Counted from the first letter of the stretch, positions 7,331 through 14,284 are shown. The stretch is 18,789 nt of DNA from JAABTH01 sp964492615 (GCA_964492615.1 CAZBKZ010000047.1:1-18789), one strand, 5' to 3'. Notes: a model not told the origin generated them from the letters alone. Made by a program: numbers and translations.

Positions 7331-7470
7331 AGTGGGACGGATGAAGGTGACAGGGGGACAGTTCCATCGTCCTGGTGGGGACACACCTCCTACAGAGGAA
7401 TGTCCCCGGTAAGTGCAATTCGGTGACACTCGAACCGCCCCTACGGTCACCTTCATCCCGCAGGCACTTT
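7331..7470. repeat. Nested palindromes: family 2 element inside family 1 ends
   Basis: The outer arms AGTGGGACGG and CCCGCAGGCACTTT match the ends of the family 1 palindrome at 5849-5920. Inside them, ATGAAGGTGACAGGGGGACA (from 7341) is answered by GAACCGCCCCTACGGTCACC (from 7432), a second palindrome family also seen at 8034-8134. The layout suggests one element inserted within another. No gene is convincing here. Confidence 0.65.
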
Positions 7471-7495
7471 ATGCTCCTCCGGAAATTTTTATATA

Positions 7496-7717
7496 CTAAA
7501 GCACATCAAGAAATTCATCGACTGTTAAACCAGATCGGTTTATTAAACCTCTAAGTGTCCCACGTGCAACTTCCTTGTGCTTTGGTATTGACAAGGTAGC
7601 AATATGCCCTTCTCTGGTCATAATTATATGACTGCCTTTTTGGCGAACTACTTCCCATCCCAAATTCTCAAAGGCTTTAACTACTTGTGATGGTTTTAAT
7701 AACGGGATAGCTGGCAT
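7496..7717 (-). CDS. hicA: HicA toxin, mRNA interferase
   Basis: A 73-residue protein of the HicA/YcfA family, with a double-stranded-RNA-binding-like fold. It reads KPSQVVKAFENLGWEVVRQK, then GSHIIMTREGHIATLSIPKH, then EVARGTLRGLINRSGLTVDE. The GSHh motif carries the catalytic histidine, and the IPxHKExxxGTLRxIxxxxG motif is conserved in the family. The ATG overlaps the hicB stop by one base (TAATG). All conserved residues are present, so the toxin looks functional. Confidence 0.95.
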   Translation of the reverse strand: MPAIPLLKPSQVVKAFENLGWEVVRQKGSHIIMTREGHIATLSIPKHKEVARGTLRGLINRSGLTVDEFLDVL

Positions 7718-7923
7718 TACAGAGCTACCTCTACTTGTTTAACAGCCACAGTAAGAGGTATCCCTTTTTCTGCACGTACCTCAAGACACTCCTTGATTGC
7801 TTCCTGTATATTCTTTTCTGCTTCATGCTCAGTGGCACCCTGGCTGAAACAGCCTGGTATTGAGGGGCACTCAGCAATATACACGCCATCTTCGTCTTGA
7901 AAAATGGTAATTAAAAATTTCAT
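7717..7923 (-). CDS. hicB: HicB antitoxin
   Basis: A 68-residue HicB-type antitoxin, short form, with the RNase-H-like partial fold: KFLITIFQDEDGVYIAECPS, IPGCFSQGATEHEAEKNIQE, AIKECLEV. The pattern of a strand, then EDGxYhAECPxhPGCxSQGxTxxEAxxNIxEAI, is diagnostic. There is no C-terminal helix-turn-helix, so repression would depend on the HicB body or on another protein. An AAGGAGAGG ribosome site precedes the ATG. The hicB-hicA order is less common than hicA-hicB but is known in many Firmicutes. Confidence 0.95.
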   Translation of the reverse strand: MKFLITIFQDEDGVYIAECPSIPGCFSQGATEHEAEKNIQEAIKECLEVRAEKGIPLTVAVKQVEVAL

Positions 7924-7978
7924 ATGTAATCCTCTCCTTGAACTTAGGTGTTAATCAAAGGGCATAAGGATGCCAGGG

Positions 7979-8134
7979 CTTGCCGGAAAGCGGTTAGCAC
8001 ATCAGCAAGTGGGGCGGACACATCTATCATTGTTGAAGGTGACAGGGGGACAGTTCCATCGTCTTCCCTCGGGCTTCGCCCTTCGGACCTTCGCTACGCT
8101 ACGGTGACGCTCGAACCGTCCCCGCAGTCACCTT
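7979..8134. repeat. Family 2 palindrome, with a 38-base duplicate of 7302-7340
   Basis: CTTGCCGGAAAGCGGTTAGC (7979 on) repeats the sequence at 7302-7340 with one visible mismatch. It is followed by GAAGGTGACAGGGGGACAG (8035 on) and the answering GAACCGTCCCCGCAGTCACC (8113 on). Between them lies a GC-rich stretch (CTTCGCCCTTCGGACCTTCG) that can itself fold. Copies at 7331-7470 and here flank the hicBA genes. Confidence 0.65.
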
Positions 8135-8140
8135 AGTAAA

Positions 8141-8238
8141 CTATTCGGATTTAAAAAGCTCAACCAACTTACTTATAATAATTTCAAATTCTTCTTTAAT
8201 GGTACAAGTATAATATCCCTACGTTTATAAACTGTCAT
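8141..8238 (-). pseudogene. MazF/PemK-like toxin relic, copy 2, same deletion
   Basis: An ATG at 8236-8238 overlaps the antitoxin stop and reads MTVYKRRDIILVP, then a short wrong-frame tail to the stop at 8173. The other frame reads TIKEEFEIIISKLVELFKSE, the C-terminal toxin helix, ending at 8141. The junction is at the same base as in the copy at 5926-6023, with a few substitutions between them. The deletion therefore predates the duplication, and both copies have since drifted. Confidence 0.75.
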
Positions 8239-8446
8239 AGATGCTGTCCTCTTCATTAACCCAATCTTGAAAAACCGGTTCAATTGTTTTTAGTATTCCT
8301 ATAAGCTCTTGGTTGTCTTTTATTTTTTCTAGTAGCATTCTAATTTCATCGCTGGTCATTTTCTCAAGAAGCTTTTTTACCAATTCTCTCTGTTCATCTT
8401 TCGAAAGAGATTCAATACTTTCAGTTAATGTCTCAATTTTTGACAT
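8225..8446 (-). CDS. Antitoxin-like protein, N-terminal variant 2
   Basis: The ATG at 8444-8446 has GGAGG ten bases upstream; an earlier ATG at 8455 sits almost on the ribosome site and is unlikely. The 73-residue product begins MSKIETLTESIESLSKDEQR and continues with ELVKKLLEKMTSDEIRMLLE, a helical charged region unlike that of the protein at 6010-6201. From KDNQELIG to the end the two proteins are identical. It follows the EPS-type regulator by 23 bases and could be co-transcribed with it. Its toxin is the relic at 8141-8238. Confidence 0.65.
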   Translation of the reverse strand: MSKIETLTESIESLSKDEQRELVKKLLEKMTSDEIRMLLEKIKDNQELIGILKTIEPVFQDWVNEEDSIYDSL

Positions 8447-8469
8447 ATTAATCATTCCTCCATGCTTAG

Positions 8470-8988
8470 TTATACCAGGTTCATTATGTTTACTGCGCCG
8501 CTGTTAGCGGGCAGGGTTTCTTCGTCTTCGTGGCGCCAGGTTAAAATTAGCTGTTCGGGTGTTGGTTTGTAGTTATCTTCTTCCGGGCGCTTGATGAGCG
8601 GCTTGATATTTAAACCGCGTAAAGTGTTTTTTAATATTGCTTCTATTTCGTCGGCAGGGCCGTAGAGCACTACTTCTTGATTGCCGTTGGTTGATTGTTC
8701 AGCGGTGATCAGGTTTTCCACAGCATTGGTGATATTTAAGATTTGACGGTATGAGCTGCGGACAAACTGGTAGGTTAGCCTGGTTTTTTCTTTCATTCCC
8801 TGGGGGGTGAGGATATAGCGCATGGTGCGGGCATTGAGTTTTTCCACCTTGACCAGGCCTTTGCGGATCATTTTTTTTAAGAGCAGATTGACCGCGCCCA
8901 GGGAAAGACCGGTATTCGAGGAGATACGGCGTTGAGTGGTTATCTCGTTCTCCTGCAGGTGGGTTAGAATCTGGTATTCACTTTCCAC
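8470..8988 (-). CDS. MarR-type EPS-associated regulator with C-terminal sensor-like extension
   Basis: A GTG start with GAGG seven bases upstream gives a 172-residue protein. Residues 1-75 form a winged helix: ESEYQILTHLQENEITTQRR, SSNTGLSLGAVNLLLKKMIR, KGLVKVEKLNARTMRYILTP, QGMKEKTRLT. This matches the MarR-like family associated with exopolysaccharide loci, including the closing LTPQGxxEKxRLT. Residues about 95-135 (QEVVLYGPADEIEAILKNTL) look like a Rossmann-type strand, loop and helix that could sense a nucleotide sugar. The family normally ends near residue 100, so the C-terminal extension is notable. It lies upstream of the polysaccharide operon, separated from it by the toxin-antitoxin island. 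It probably controls its own promoter at 9263-9291. Confidence 0.82.
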   Translation of the reverse strand: MESEYQILTHLQENEITTQRRISSNTGLSLGAVNLLLKKMIRKGLVKVEKLNARTMRYILTPQGMKEKTRLTYQFVRSSYRQILNITNAVENLITAEQSTNGNQEVVLYGPADEIEAILKNTLRGLNIKPLIKRPEEDNYKPTPEQLILTWRHEDEETLPANSGAVNIMNLV

Positions 8989-9098
8989 AAAGAAACCTCG
9001 ATTCTTTTTTTAGTGCCAGGGGACACTATCGGGCGCAGCGCGCTTCGCCCCTACAAAACCATATAAAACCAGTTAAATGCAACAACTATTTAATTCAT

Positions 9099-9167
9099 TA
9101 GTGCCAGAGGAACGGGGTACCTTACACGGAAAACACGTGTCAGGGCACCCTGTCCCCACAGGCACTA
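9099..9167. repeat. Palindromic repeat, family 1 copy B
   Basis: TAGTGCCAGAGGAACGGGGT at the left and ACCCTGTCCCCACAGGCACTA at the right pair around ACACGGAAAACACGTGT, the same core as in copy A at 5849-5920. A short fragment of the same ends (TAGTGCCAGGGGACACTA) lies at 9011-9028. The element lies in the leader between the regulator's promoter and its start codon. Confidence 0.8.
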
Positions 9168-9212
9168 TCGGGTGCGGTATGTTGCGCCCCTACATATTAA
9201 AATAAAAAGCAA

Positions 9213-9291
9213 TTGAACAGTTCAAAAATATAGCAAATAAAGCATTGTTCATCTTGTGAACTATAATAACCCGAGAGGGGAAGGTTGTCAA
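9213..9291 (-). promoter_or_regulatory. Promoter and two operator palindromes for the EPS regulator
   Basis: On the minus strand, TTGACA (9286-9291) and TATTAT (9263-9268) have the ideal 17-base spacing. Just downstream of the -10 box is GTTCACAAGATGAAC (9247-9261), and further on TTGAACTGTTCAA (9213-9225), a perfect palindrome. Both are built from the half-site GTTCA/TGAAC. Their centres are 35 bases apart. Their position over and after the transcription start suggests repression. Confidence 0.72.
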
Positions 9292-9333
9292 GAAATAATT
9301 GCTTTATTGTCAGTGGCAGCGATTTTTAGTTTC

Positions 9334-9415
9334 ATCTTGCCGGGATGCTTGGCCGCAGTGCCTATTTAGCACCTAAAAAGCTGCCGGTAGTTTTCCAGCG
9401 GTGAGGGGGATGGGG
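9334..9415. repeat. Diverged direct repeat, left copy
   Basis: This stretch begins ATCTTGCCGGGATGCTTGGC and contains TATTTAGCACCTAAAAAG, then CCAGCGGTGAGGGGGATGGG. It aligns in the same orientation, at about 80 percent identity by eye over 68 bases, with 10921-10998. The two copies bracket the ATPase gene and its promoter. Confidence 0.6.
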
Positions 9416-9418
9416 CTG

Positions 9419-9478
9419 AGGACAGGATACTTGACACGCAATCCACATGTCAGAGCGCCCCGTCCCCCGTTGACACTT
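9419..9478. repeat. Decayed family 1 palindrome, copy C
   Basis: ACAGGATACTTGACACGCAA followed by CACATGTCAGAGCGCCCCGT and CCC resembles the inner arms of the palindrome at 5849-5920. The outer ends are partly lost. It lies just downstream of the ATPase stop. Confidence 0.55.
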
Positions 9479-9485
9479 CTTGGAT

Positions 9486-10754
9486 TTAGTTTTTGAGACA
9501 TCCGATTGGAGCGATATAGACCCCGTCTTCTCTTTGATAGCCGTATCCTGTAGCTGTTAGAATCATGAGGAAAGAAGGCGGTTTCATGCGGTCGGTGTCG
9601 ATCTTGTTTTTCAATGCGATCAAGTTGTTGGCAGCATCTTCAATTTCACTGCCACCGAGCTTTGCCTCTATTAGCGCATAGGAACCGTCGCGCAAGTGGA
9701 CAACTGCATCGCATTCAAGGCCTGCTTTGTCACGGTAATGGTATACCGTTCCGTCCAGGGCTTCTGCAAACACTCTTAAATCTCGAATACACATTGATTC
9801 AAAAAGCAAACCGGTGGTGTTTAAATCGTTCAGCAGATCATCAGGCCCTATACCGAGTGCTGCTACTGCAATTGAGGGATCGACAAAGTGCCGCTTACCT
9901 GATGTCCTGATAGCAGTTCGCGATCTTAAGTTAGGGCTCCATGCCGGCAAATCTTCAACGACAAATATTCTTATTAAGGCGTTAATATACGAATAGATAG
10001 TGTTCTCATCGAGTGAATCAAGATCGTTAGAGACCATATCAGACTTTATATTGGTGACTTTGGCATCTGAAGCAGTAAATCTTGATAGTGAGCGCATTAA
10101 TAGTTTTACCCGCTGCGGATTCTTTTTTACTCCATCCGCACTTGAGATATCTGATTCGACAACAGCATCATAGTAATCATAGGCTTGCCGGAGAGCTATC
10201 CTTTCACTTTGATCAAGCGCTTTGGGCCACCCCCCCCTGCAGATCAAGTATGCAATGCGGCGGATATCTAATGCACTTTTAACAGCGATTTCTTGTTGCT
10301 TACTAAATAGTTCACCTAGAGAAATTGATCCGTTTGAATCGCCAGATTCGTAGAGAGTCATTGGCCTCATGGTCATTCTTGATATTCTGCCCGTGCCTGA
10401 ATGTGATGTTGTCATGTCAGCAACTGGAACTGAAGAACCGGTTAGGATAAATTGGTTAAACTGGTCTCTTTTATCTACCTCAAACCGAACAGCATCCCAT
10501 AACTGAGGTGCAAGCTGCCATTCATCAATCAATCGCGGCGTATCGCCTTCCAACAACAAGGCAGGATCAATCTCGGCCATTTTTAAATTGTGAGCTTTTT
10601 TTGCTGGATCCTGCATATATAGAATACTTTCGGCAATTTGGCTGGCTGTCGTAGTTTTCCCGCACCACTTTGAACCCTCTATTAGCACCGCACCTTTAGC
10701 TTCCAGCTTATCCTGCAATAATTTGTCGGCAATCCTATTTCGATACCATTTCAT
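9486..10754 (-). CDS. AAA ATPase with DUF4143 nuclease-like domain
   Basis: A 422-residue protein of the widespread AAA_14/DUF4143 family. Walker A is GSKWCGKTT (27-35), the family's usual form being GxRxxGKTT. LLEGDTPRLIDEWQLAP (67-83) is the Walker B region, and FILTGSSVP (about 101-109) the sensor. RGGWPKALD marks the start of the DUF4143 part, and GLECDAVVHLRDGSYALIEAKLGG near residues 350-373 has the D-x(n)-ExK pattern of PD-(D/E)XK nucleases. GAGG lies close upstream of the ATG. The cellular role of the family is not settled; the genes are often found on mobile or defence-rich DNA. The gene is intact and has its own promoter. Confidence 0.9.
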   Translation of the reverse strand: MKWYRNRIADKLLQDKLEAKGAVLIEGSKWCGKTTTASQIAESILYMQDPAKKAHNLKMAEIDPALLLEGDTPRLIDEWQLAPQLWDAVRFEVDKRDQFNQFILTGSSVPVADMTTSHSGTGRISRMTMRPMTLYESGDSNGSISLGELFSKQQEIAVKSALDIRRIAYLICRGGWPKALDQSERIALRQAYDYYDAVVESDISSADGVKKNPQRVKLLMRSLSRFTASDAKVTNIKSDMVSNDLDSLDENTIYSYINALIRIFVVEDLPAWSPNLRSRTAIRTSGKRHFVDPSIAVAALGIGPDDLLNDLNTTGLLFESMCIRDLRVFAEALDGTVYHYRDKAGLECDAVVHLRDGSYALIEAKLGGSEIEDAANNLIALKNKIDTDRMKPPSFLMILTATGYGYQREDGVYIAPIGCLKN

Positions 10755-10772
10755 TTACTCCACCTCGCCTTG

Positions 10773-10801
10773 ATTATATAAGATATTTCTAACCGCAGCA
10801 A
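10773..10801 (-). promoter_or_regulatory. Promoter of the ATPase gene
   Basis: On the minus strand, TTGCTG (10796-10801) and TATAAT (10773-10778) are separated by 17 bases, 19 bases before the ATG. The -10 box is perfect. The short leader leaves just enough space for the GAGGTGG ribosome site. Confidence 0.65.
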
Positions 10802-10808
10802 CACTTTT

Positions 10809-10866
10809 CAGTGATTTGGCTAATTATTTTTCAGTTGTTTGGCATAATTTATTTATGGTGTTTGGC
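10809..10866. repeat. Three phased TTTGGC motifs upstream of the ATPase promoter
   Basis: CAGTGATTTGGC (10809-10820), CAGTTGTTTGGC (10832-10843) and GGTGTTTGGC (10857-10866) recur at about 23-base steps, directly upstream of the -35 box. Such phasing fits binding of a dimeric or cooperative regulator, but could also be old tandem repetition. The rest of 10867-10920 shows nothing definite. Confidence 0.45.
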
Positions 10867-10920
10867 GCGCTTGGCTTCAGTGGTTCCACCGGCTTGATGG
10901 TGGACTGTAATTGCAGTATT

Positions 10921-10998
10921 ATCTTACCGGAGTGCTTGCCCGCAGCGTTTATTTAGCACCTGAAGAGTTGCCGGTAATATACTAGCGGAGGGGGATGG
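10921..10998. repeat. Diverged direct repeat, right copy
   Basis: ATCTTACCGGAGTGCTTGCC, then TATTTAGCACCTGAAGAG, then CTAGCGGAGGGGGATGG. It is the partner of 9334-9415, in the same orientation. Together they frame a unit of about 1.6 kb that contains the ATPase gene. Confidence 0.6.
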
Positions 10999-11005
10999 AG
11001 CGTTA

Positions 11006-11098
11006 CTAAGATAATAGCATCTCATAGATTTTTTCATTTTCAGCGGCTATTTTTTCAAATTGTTTGTGCTGCAGTTCTATTTCTTCAGCTATCTGCAT
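11006..11098 (-). CDS. Possible small helical protein
   Basis: A 30-codon frame, MQIAEEIELQHKQFEKIAAE followed by NEKIYEMLLS, starts 13 bases after the nucleotidyltransferase pseudogene. It is amphipathic and could form a short coiled coil. I see no strong ribosome site and recognise no family. It may be a leftover of the same decayed locus. Confidence 0.25.
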   Translation of the reverse strand: MQIAEEIELQHKQFEKIAAENEKIYEMLLS

Positions 11099-11111
11099 TT
11101 TGATAATATAT

Positions 11112-11585
11112 CTATTTATCAAGCAGGCTTTCAATTTCTTTAAACCATTTATTTATTTGCTTTGATTCTTCTTCTGTTGCAGAACCCTTGCCAACTTTTG
11201 TCATGTATGCTTTATCTAACTGATTGTAATAAAGAGCTAATATTTGCATTCCTCACTTCTTGGAATAACCTTCACGCCAGTATAAATATGCTCGCAACCT
11301 ATCCATAATAATGTCTTCCGGGGATATAACATAAACGTATAGATTCCCTTGCTCATCCAAATTGATTACTTTCACCTTTTTGTATGAGCCAGCCAGTTCA
11401 TCATCAGGAAATTTTATCGCTATTTCATGTGCCTCATTCACCATGTGCCTCTCGTCAGCAGTGAAGCCTAAATCTCTAAGCATTTTCACAACTCTATTTC
11501 TTTCATCTGAAATAATGTCAATATCACGAGTAGAATAAGCCTCATCAGTATATTTCGACAGAAAAACCGCCTACTATTATTGGCC
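11112..11585 (-). pseudogene. Nucleotidyltransferase pseudogene (AbiEii-like/MNT superfamily)
   Basis: Pieces of one protein are visible in order. RPIIVGGFSVE is the P-loop-like strand and turn of the family (VGGxAV). YTDEAYSTRDIDIISDERNR, one base out of frame with it, has the catalytic DxD. MLRDLGFTADERHMVNEAHE, FPDDELAGSYKKV, YVISPEDIIMDRLRAYLYWR and EGYSKK follow, then a TGA, then GMQILALYYNQLDKAYMTKV in the same frame. The TGA stands where a tryptophan is expected, and a one-base insertion near GTCGAAATAT breaks the N-terminus. The first piece reads in frame as the end of the GLUG protein. Intact members usually act as the toxin half of toxin-antitoxin systems or as RNA-modifying enzymes. 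Confidence 0.72.
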
Positions 11586-14190
11586 TTAACTGCTGTATGT
11601 TTAAGTTGCTAAGCACCTTCCAGATTTCGCTCAGCATGGTTTCTGCCTGCAGCTTCTGGCTTTCGGTTAAGAGGTGGCTGTATTGGTTGAACAGCTGTAA
11701 GCTCTGACGATAAGCTTCCTGGGCTGCCGGCAACAGAGCCAGGTCAGAGTTTAAACGCAGGTGCAGGGCCAGAATGGCTGCGCGGGCTAAAGCCAGATCG
11801 AGCAAATGTAGCGGGTGAACGGCAAGCGGATTAGTTTCTTTAAGAAAAATATAGTTACTAAAAGCTTTGTTGTAAGCAGCTTCGGCCTGAAAAAGATCGC
11901 TGGAACTGCCGCTGGTAACCAGGTAAGAGTTAAACAGGGGCTTTCCGCTGGTGCGGGCAGAACCGGTCATTACCAGGAAACCGGGGATACCAAAAGCCGT
12001 CTGCCTGTTTAGTAGCTGTAAATGGAACAGGTTATTGGGATTATTGTAGTTGCTATTCTCATTAAAATTTCCGGGACCGGGGGCAGGCTGCGGGTTATTA
12101 CCCTGCCCCTCCTCCCCTTCTTCTAACGGGGGTTCGGCAGGCGGCAGGTGCTGCCACCAGAGGGTAGGGAAGCTGATGCCTGGTTCAATATACCAGTAAT
12201 AGGCAGAGGGGTCTGATAAGTCAAATTCAGCCAGATCGGCTATGCTCCAGCCGGCATTGCTATATGTAGAAAGAGTTTTTAAAGCTGTCACCGATAAAGG
12301 GTTACCCAGGTTGTTTTCCGGTTGGTTATTGTCATAAAAACCGTCGTTGTTTTGGTTATTCGTGGCTCCGACCAGGCCTCCGGAAGCGCTTTCTGCCGTA
12401 ACGGTGCCGAGAGCATAGCTGGAAGCAATTGTGCCTGCATTTAAGCCGGCCAGACCGCCGACCATACTGGTACCGCTAATATTACCGGTGGCGTAACAGT
12501 TTGAAACCTCCCCGTCCGAGAAATTACAGCCGACAAGTCCGCCCAGTTCAGAAATACCATCAACCGCGCCTGTAGCATAGCTGAAGTTTATAGCAGAGCT
12601 GTTGTTCTCTCCGACCAGGCCGCCGGCCCTGCTGCCCGTTACGGCAAAAACTGCTGCGGTTGAAAAACAGTTATTCACTATACTGTCATTGCGGTTATAA
12701 CCGATCAGCCCTCCGGCCTGGGCATCACCGGTTAATGTAGCGTTTACTGACCCGGAGGAGTTTGAGCCTTTAACCAAGCTGCGAAAGTTGGAACCGATCA
12801 GGCCGCCAACCTGGCTGTTTCCGTTGAAGGTGCCCGCTGCGGAAGAATTAACTACCTGCCCTTCATAGTTTTGGCCACAAAGACCCCCGACCAGGGTTGT
12901 GCCTTGTACTGTTACATTGGTGTGGCTGTTAGTGATTAAGCCGCCGTAGTTTCTGCCGGCAATGCCTCCGGCATATGAGCTGTTGGCCGTGATAGCACCT
13001 GAAGCGCTTACATTGCGAATTACACCGCCCTGCAGCCAGGCGACCAGGCCGCCGACAAACTGTTTACCTTCAATTGAGAAGCTTTCCAGGGTAAGGTCGC
13101 AGATTATTGAGGTTGGGTCGGCCTGTCCGAACAGCCCCCTATAGTTTTCGTCAGGATTATTGATAGTCAGGTTGCTGATAGTGTGATTGCCGCCGTTGTA
13201 GGCCCCGGCAAAGGGAGCGGCGGAGCTGCCGATCGGCTGCCAGTCCTGCCCCGCGGCAGAAGCGCTTAGATCAATATTCTGCTGCTGAACGTAGTGCCAG
13301 TTAAGGTTCTGACGAACAGAGTCAAGTTCTTCTGCGCTACTGACCGGCACATTGATTCGCGGTTCACTGTAACCGGCTGCCTTTTCATTGGGAAAGGAGC
13401 CAATCCCCGTGCCGCTACCGTTTTCGACGGCTCGGTCTTGCCAGGCTTCAGCCTGAAAAGTGTGTGTTTCATCTGCTGAGGCAGTTACCGATATATCGAC
13501 TGAAACAGATTGGTTGCGGCCGAGGATGGCGCTTTCAAGAATGGCCCAGAGCGAAAGCACTGCGCTGAAGCTGCTGTTTGGCTGGGGGTCCTCCCAGCTA
13601 TAGGCCCAGCCCGGGGTGGGTTCCAGTTCTTCGTTGCGGTTAACGCTTAAAGTATCGGGTATATAGAGCCGGGCGGATGCAGTGTTGGTATCGCTGCCCA
13701 CCTCGGTAAAGGTTACGGTCAGGGTGGTTTCTTCACCGGCTTTCACTTCCTTGCCGTCCTCCGGAATTACCGTGGCTACATATGAGTTGCCTGGTTCGAG
13801 GGGCGGGGCTTCATCCGGATTGGGGGCGGAAACCGGTTCCGGGGTGGATGCTGTTTCGGTTCCGGCAGGCGGGGTATCCGGTTCGGAAAGCGGAGATTGT
13901 TCTCCGAGTGGGCAGGGGTCGGAATCCTGCTCCGGTGGTACTGCGGGTTCATTAGGGTTTGAGCCAGGGGGAAGCTGGCCGCAAGCGTCTGTTGCTTCTT
14001 GTGAAGCCTGGTCCTGCAGAAGTGAAGGTTCCGCCTCGCTTTCTTCACCGGGGCTGCTTTCAGTATGTTCTCCGGGGAGCAATTCTTCTGCGACAACAAC
14101 AGACAGGGGTAACAGGTTAAGGATAAAGAGGGTAACAAGCAAAATGGCAAGCATACGGCGCGGCGCATTATTGTTCACGGCATATATCAT
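11545..14190 (-). CDS. Secreted GLUG-repeat surface protein, C-terminus altered
   Basis: An 881-residue exported protein. Residues 7-36 form a signal peptide (RRMLAILLVTLFILNLLPLS then VVVAEE). A Pro/Glu/Ser-rich linker (36-135) is followed by an Ig-like region (about 135-275). Eight or so GLUG repeats follow (about 320-600), with units such as VGGLVAWLQGG, AGGIAGRNYGG, VGGLIGSNFRS, LGGLVGCNFSD and VGGLAGLNAGT; these form a parallel beta-helix in adhesins and bacterial surface proteins. A proline-rich link (PPAEPPLEEGEEGQGNNPQP) leads to a helical C-terminal domain. The last residues, RPIIVGGFSVEIY, belong to a nucleotidyltransferase, so the original C-terminus was probably lost. A GTG at 14178 with AAAGGA about 11 bases upstream is a plausible alternative start. 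No sortase motif is seen. Confidence 0.88.
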   Translation of the reverse strand: MIYAVNNNAPRRMLAILLVTLFILNLLPLSVVVAEELLPGEHTESSPGEESEAEPSLLQDQASQEATDACGQLPPGSNPNEPAVPPEQDSDPCPLGEQSPLSEPDTPPAGTETASTPEPVSAPNPDEAPPLEPGNSYVATVIPEDGKEVKAGEETTLTVTFTEVGSDTNTASARLYIPDTLSVNRNEELEPTPGWAYSWEDPQPNSSFSAVLSLWAILESAILGRNQSVSVDISVTASADETHTFQAEAWQDRAVENGSGTGIGSFPNEKAAGYSEPRINVPVSSAEELDSVRQNLNWHYVQQQNIDLSASAAGQDWQPIGSSAAPFAGAYNGGNHTISNLTINNPDENYRGLFGQADPTSIICDLTLESFSIEGKQFVGGLVAWLQGGVIRNVSASGAITANSSYAGGIAGRNYGGLITNSHTNVTVQGTTLVGGLCGQNYEGQVVNSSAAGTFNGNSQVGGLIGSNFRSLVKGSNSSGSVNATLTGDAQAGGLIGYNRNDSIVNNCFSTAAVFAVTGSRAGGLVGENNSSAINFSYATGAVDGISELGGLVGCNFSDGEVSNCYATGNISGTSMVGGLAGLNAGTIASSYALGTVTAESASGGLVGATNNQNNDGFYDNNQPENNLGNPLSVTALKTLSTYSNAGWSIADLAEFDLSDPSAYYWYIEPGISFPTLWWQHLPPAEPPLEEGEEGQGNNPQPAPGPGNFNENSNYNNPNNLFHLQLLNRQTAFGIPGFLVMTGSARTSGKPLFNSYLVTSGSSSDLFQAEAAYNKAFSNYIFLKETNPLAVHPLHLLDLALARAAILALHLRLNSDLALLPAAQEAYRQSLQLFNQYSHLLTESQKLQAETMLSEIWKVLSNLNIQQLRPIIVGGFSVEIY

Positions 14191-14284
14191 CCTTTCAGTG
14201 TATGGTGCTTCAATTAGAGTGTGTTCAGTGCTGCTCAGATATATCCAGATGTTATTCAGTTTTTAATATACCCATAATATTACA

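Noticed and set aside
7331..8134. CRISPR-like repetition around hicBA
   Set aside because: Only two to three palindromic copies of differing length and no regular spacers; these are dispersed palindromic elements.
7948..8136. Plus-strand frame of 62 codons next to hicB
   Set aside because: It consists of repeat sequence, with no ribosome site or domain.
13682..14266. Long Gly/Ser-rich plus-strand frame of 194 codons
   Set aside because: It mirrors the Pro/Glu/Ser-rich linker and signal region of the GLUG protein; low-complexity coding on one strand often leaves the other open.
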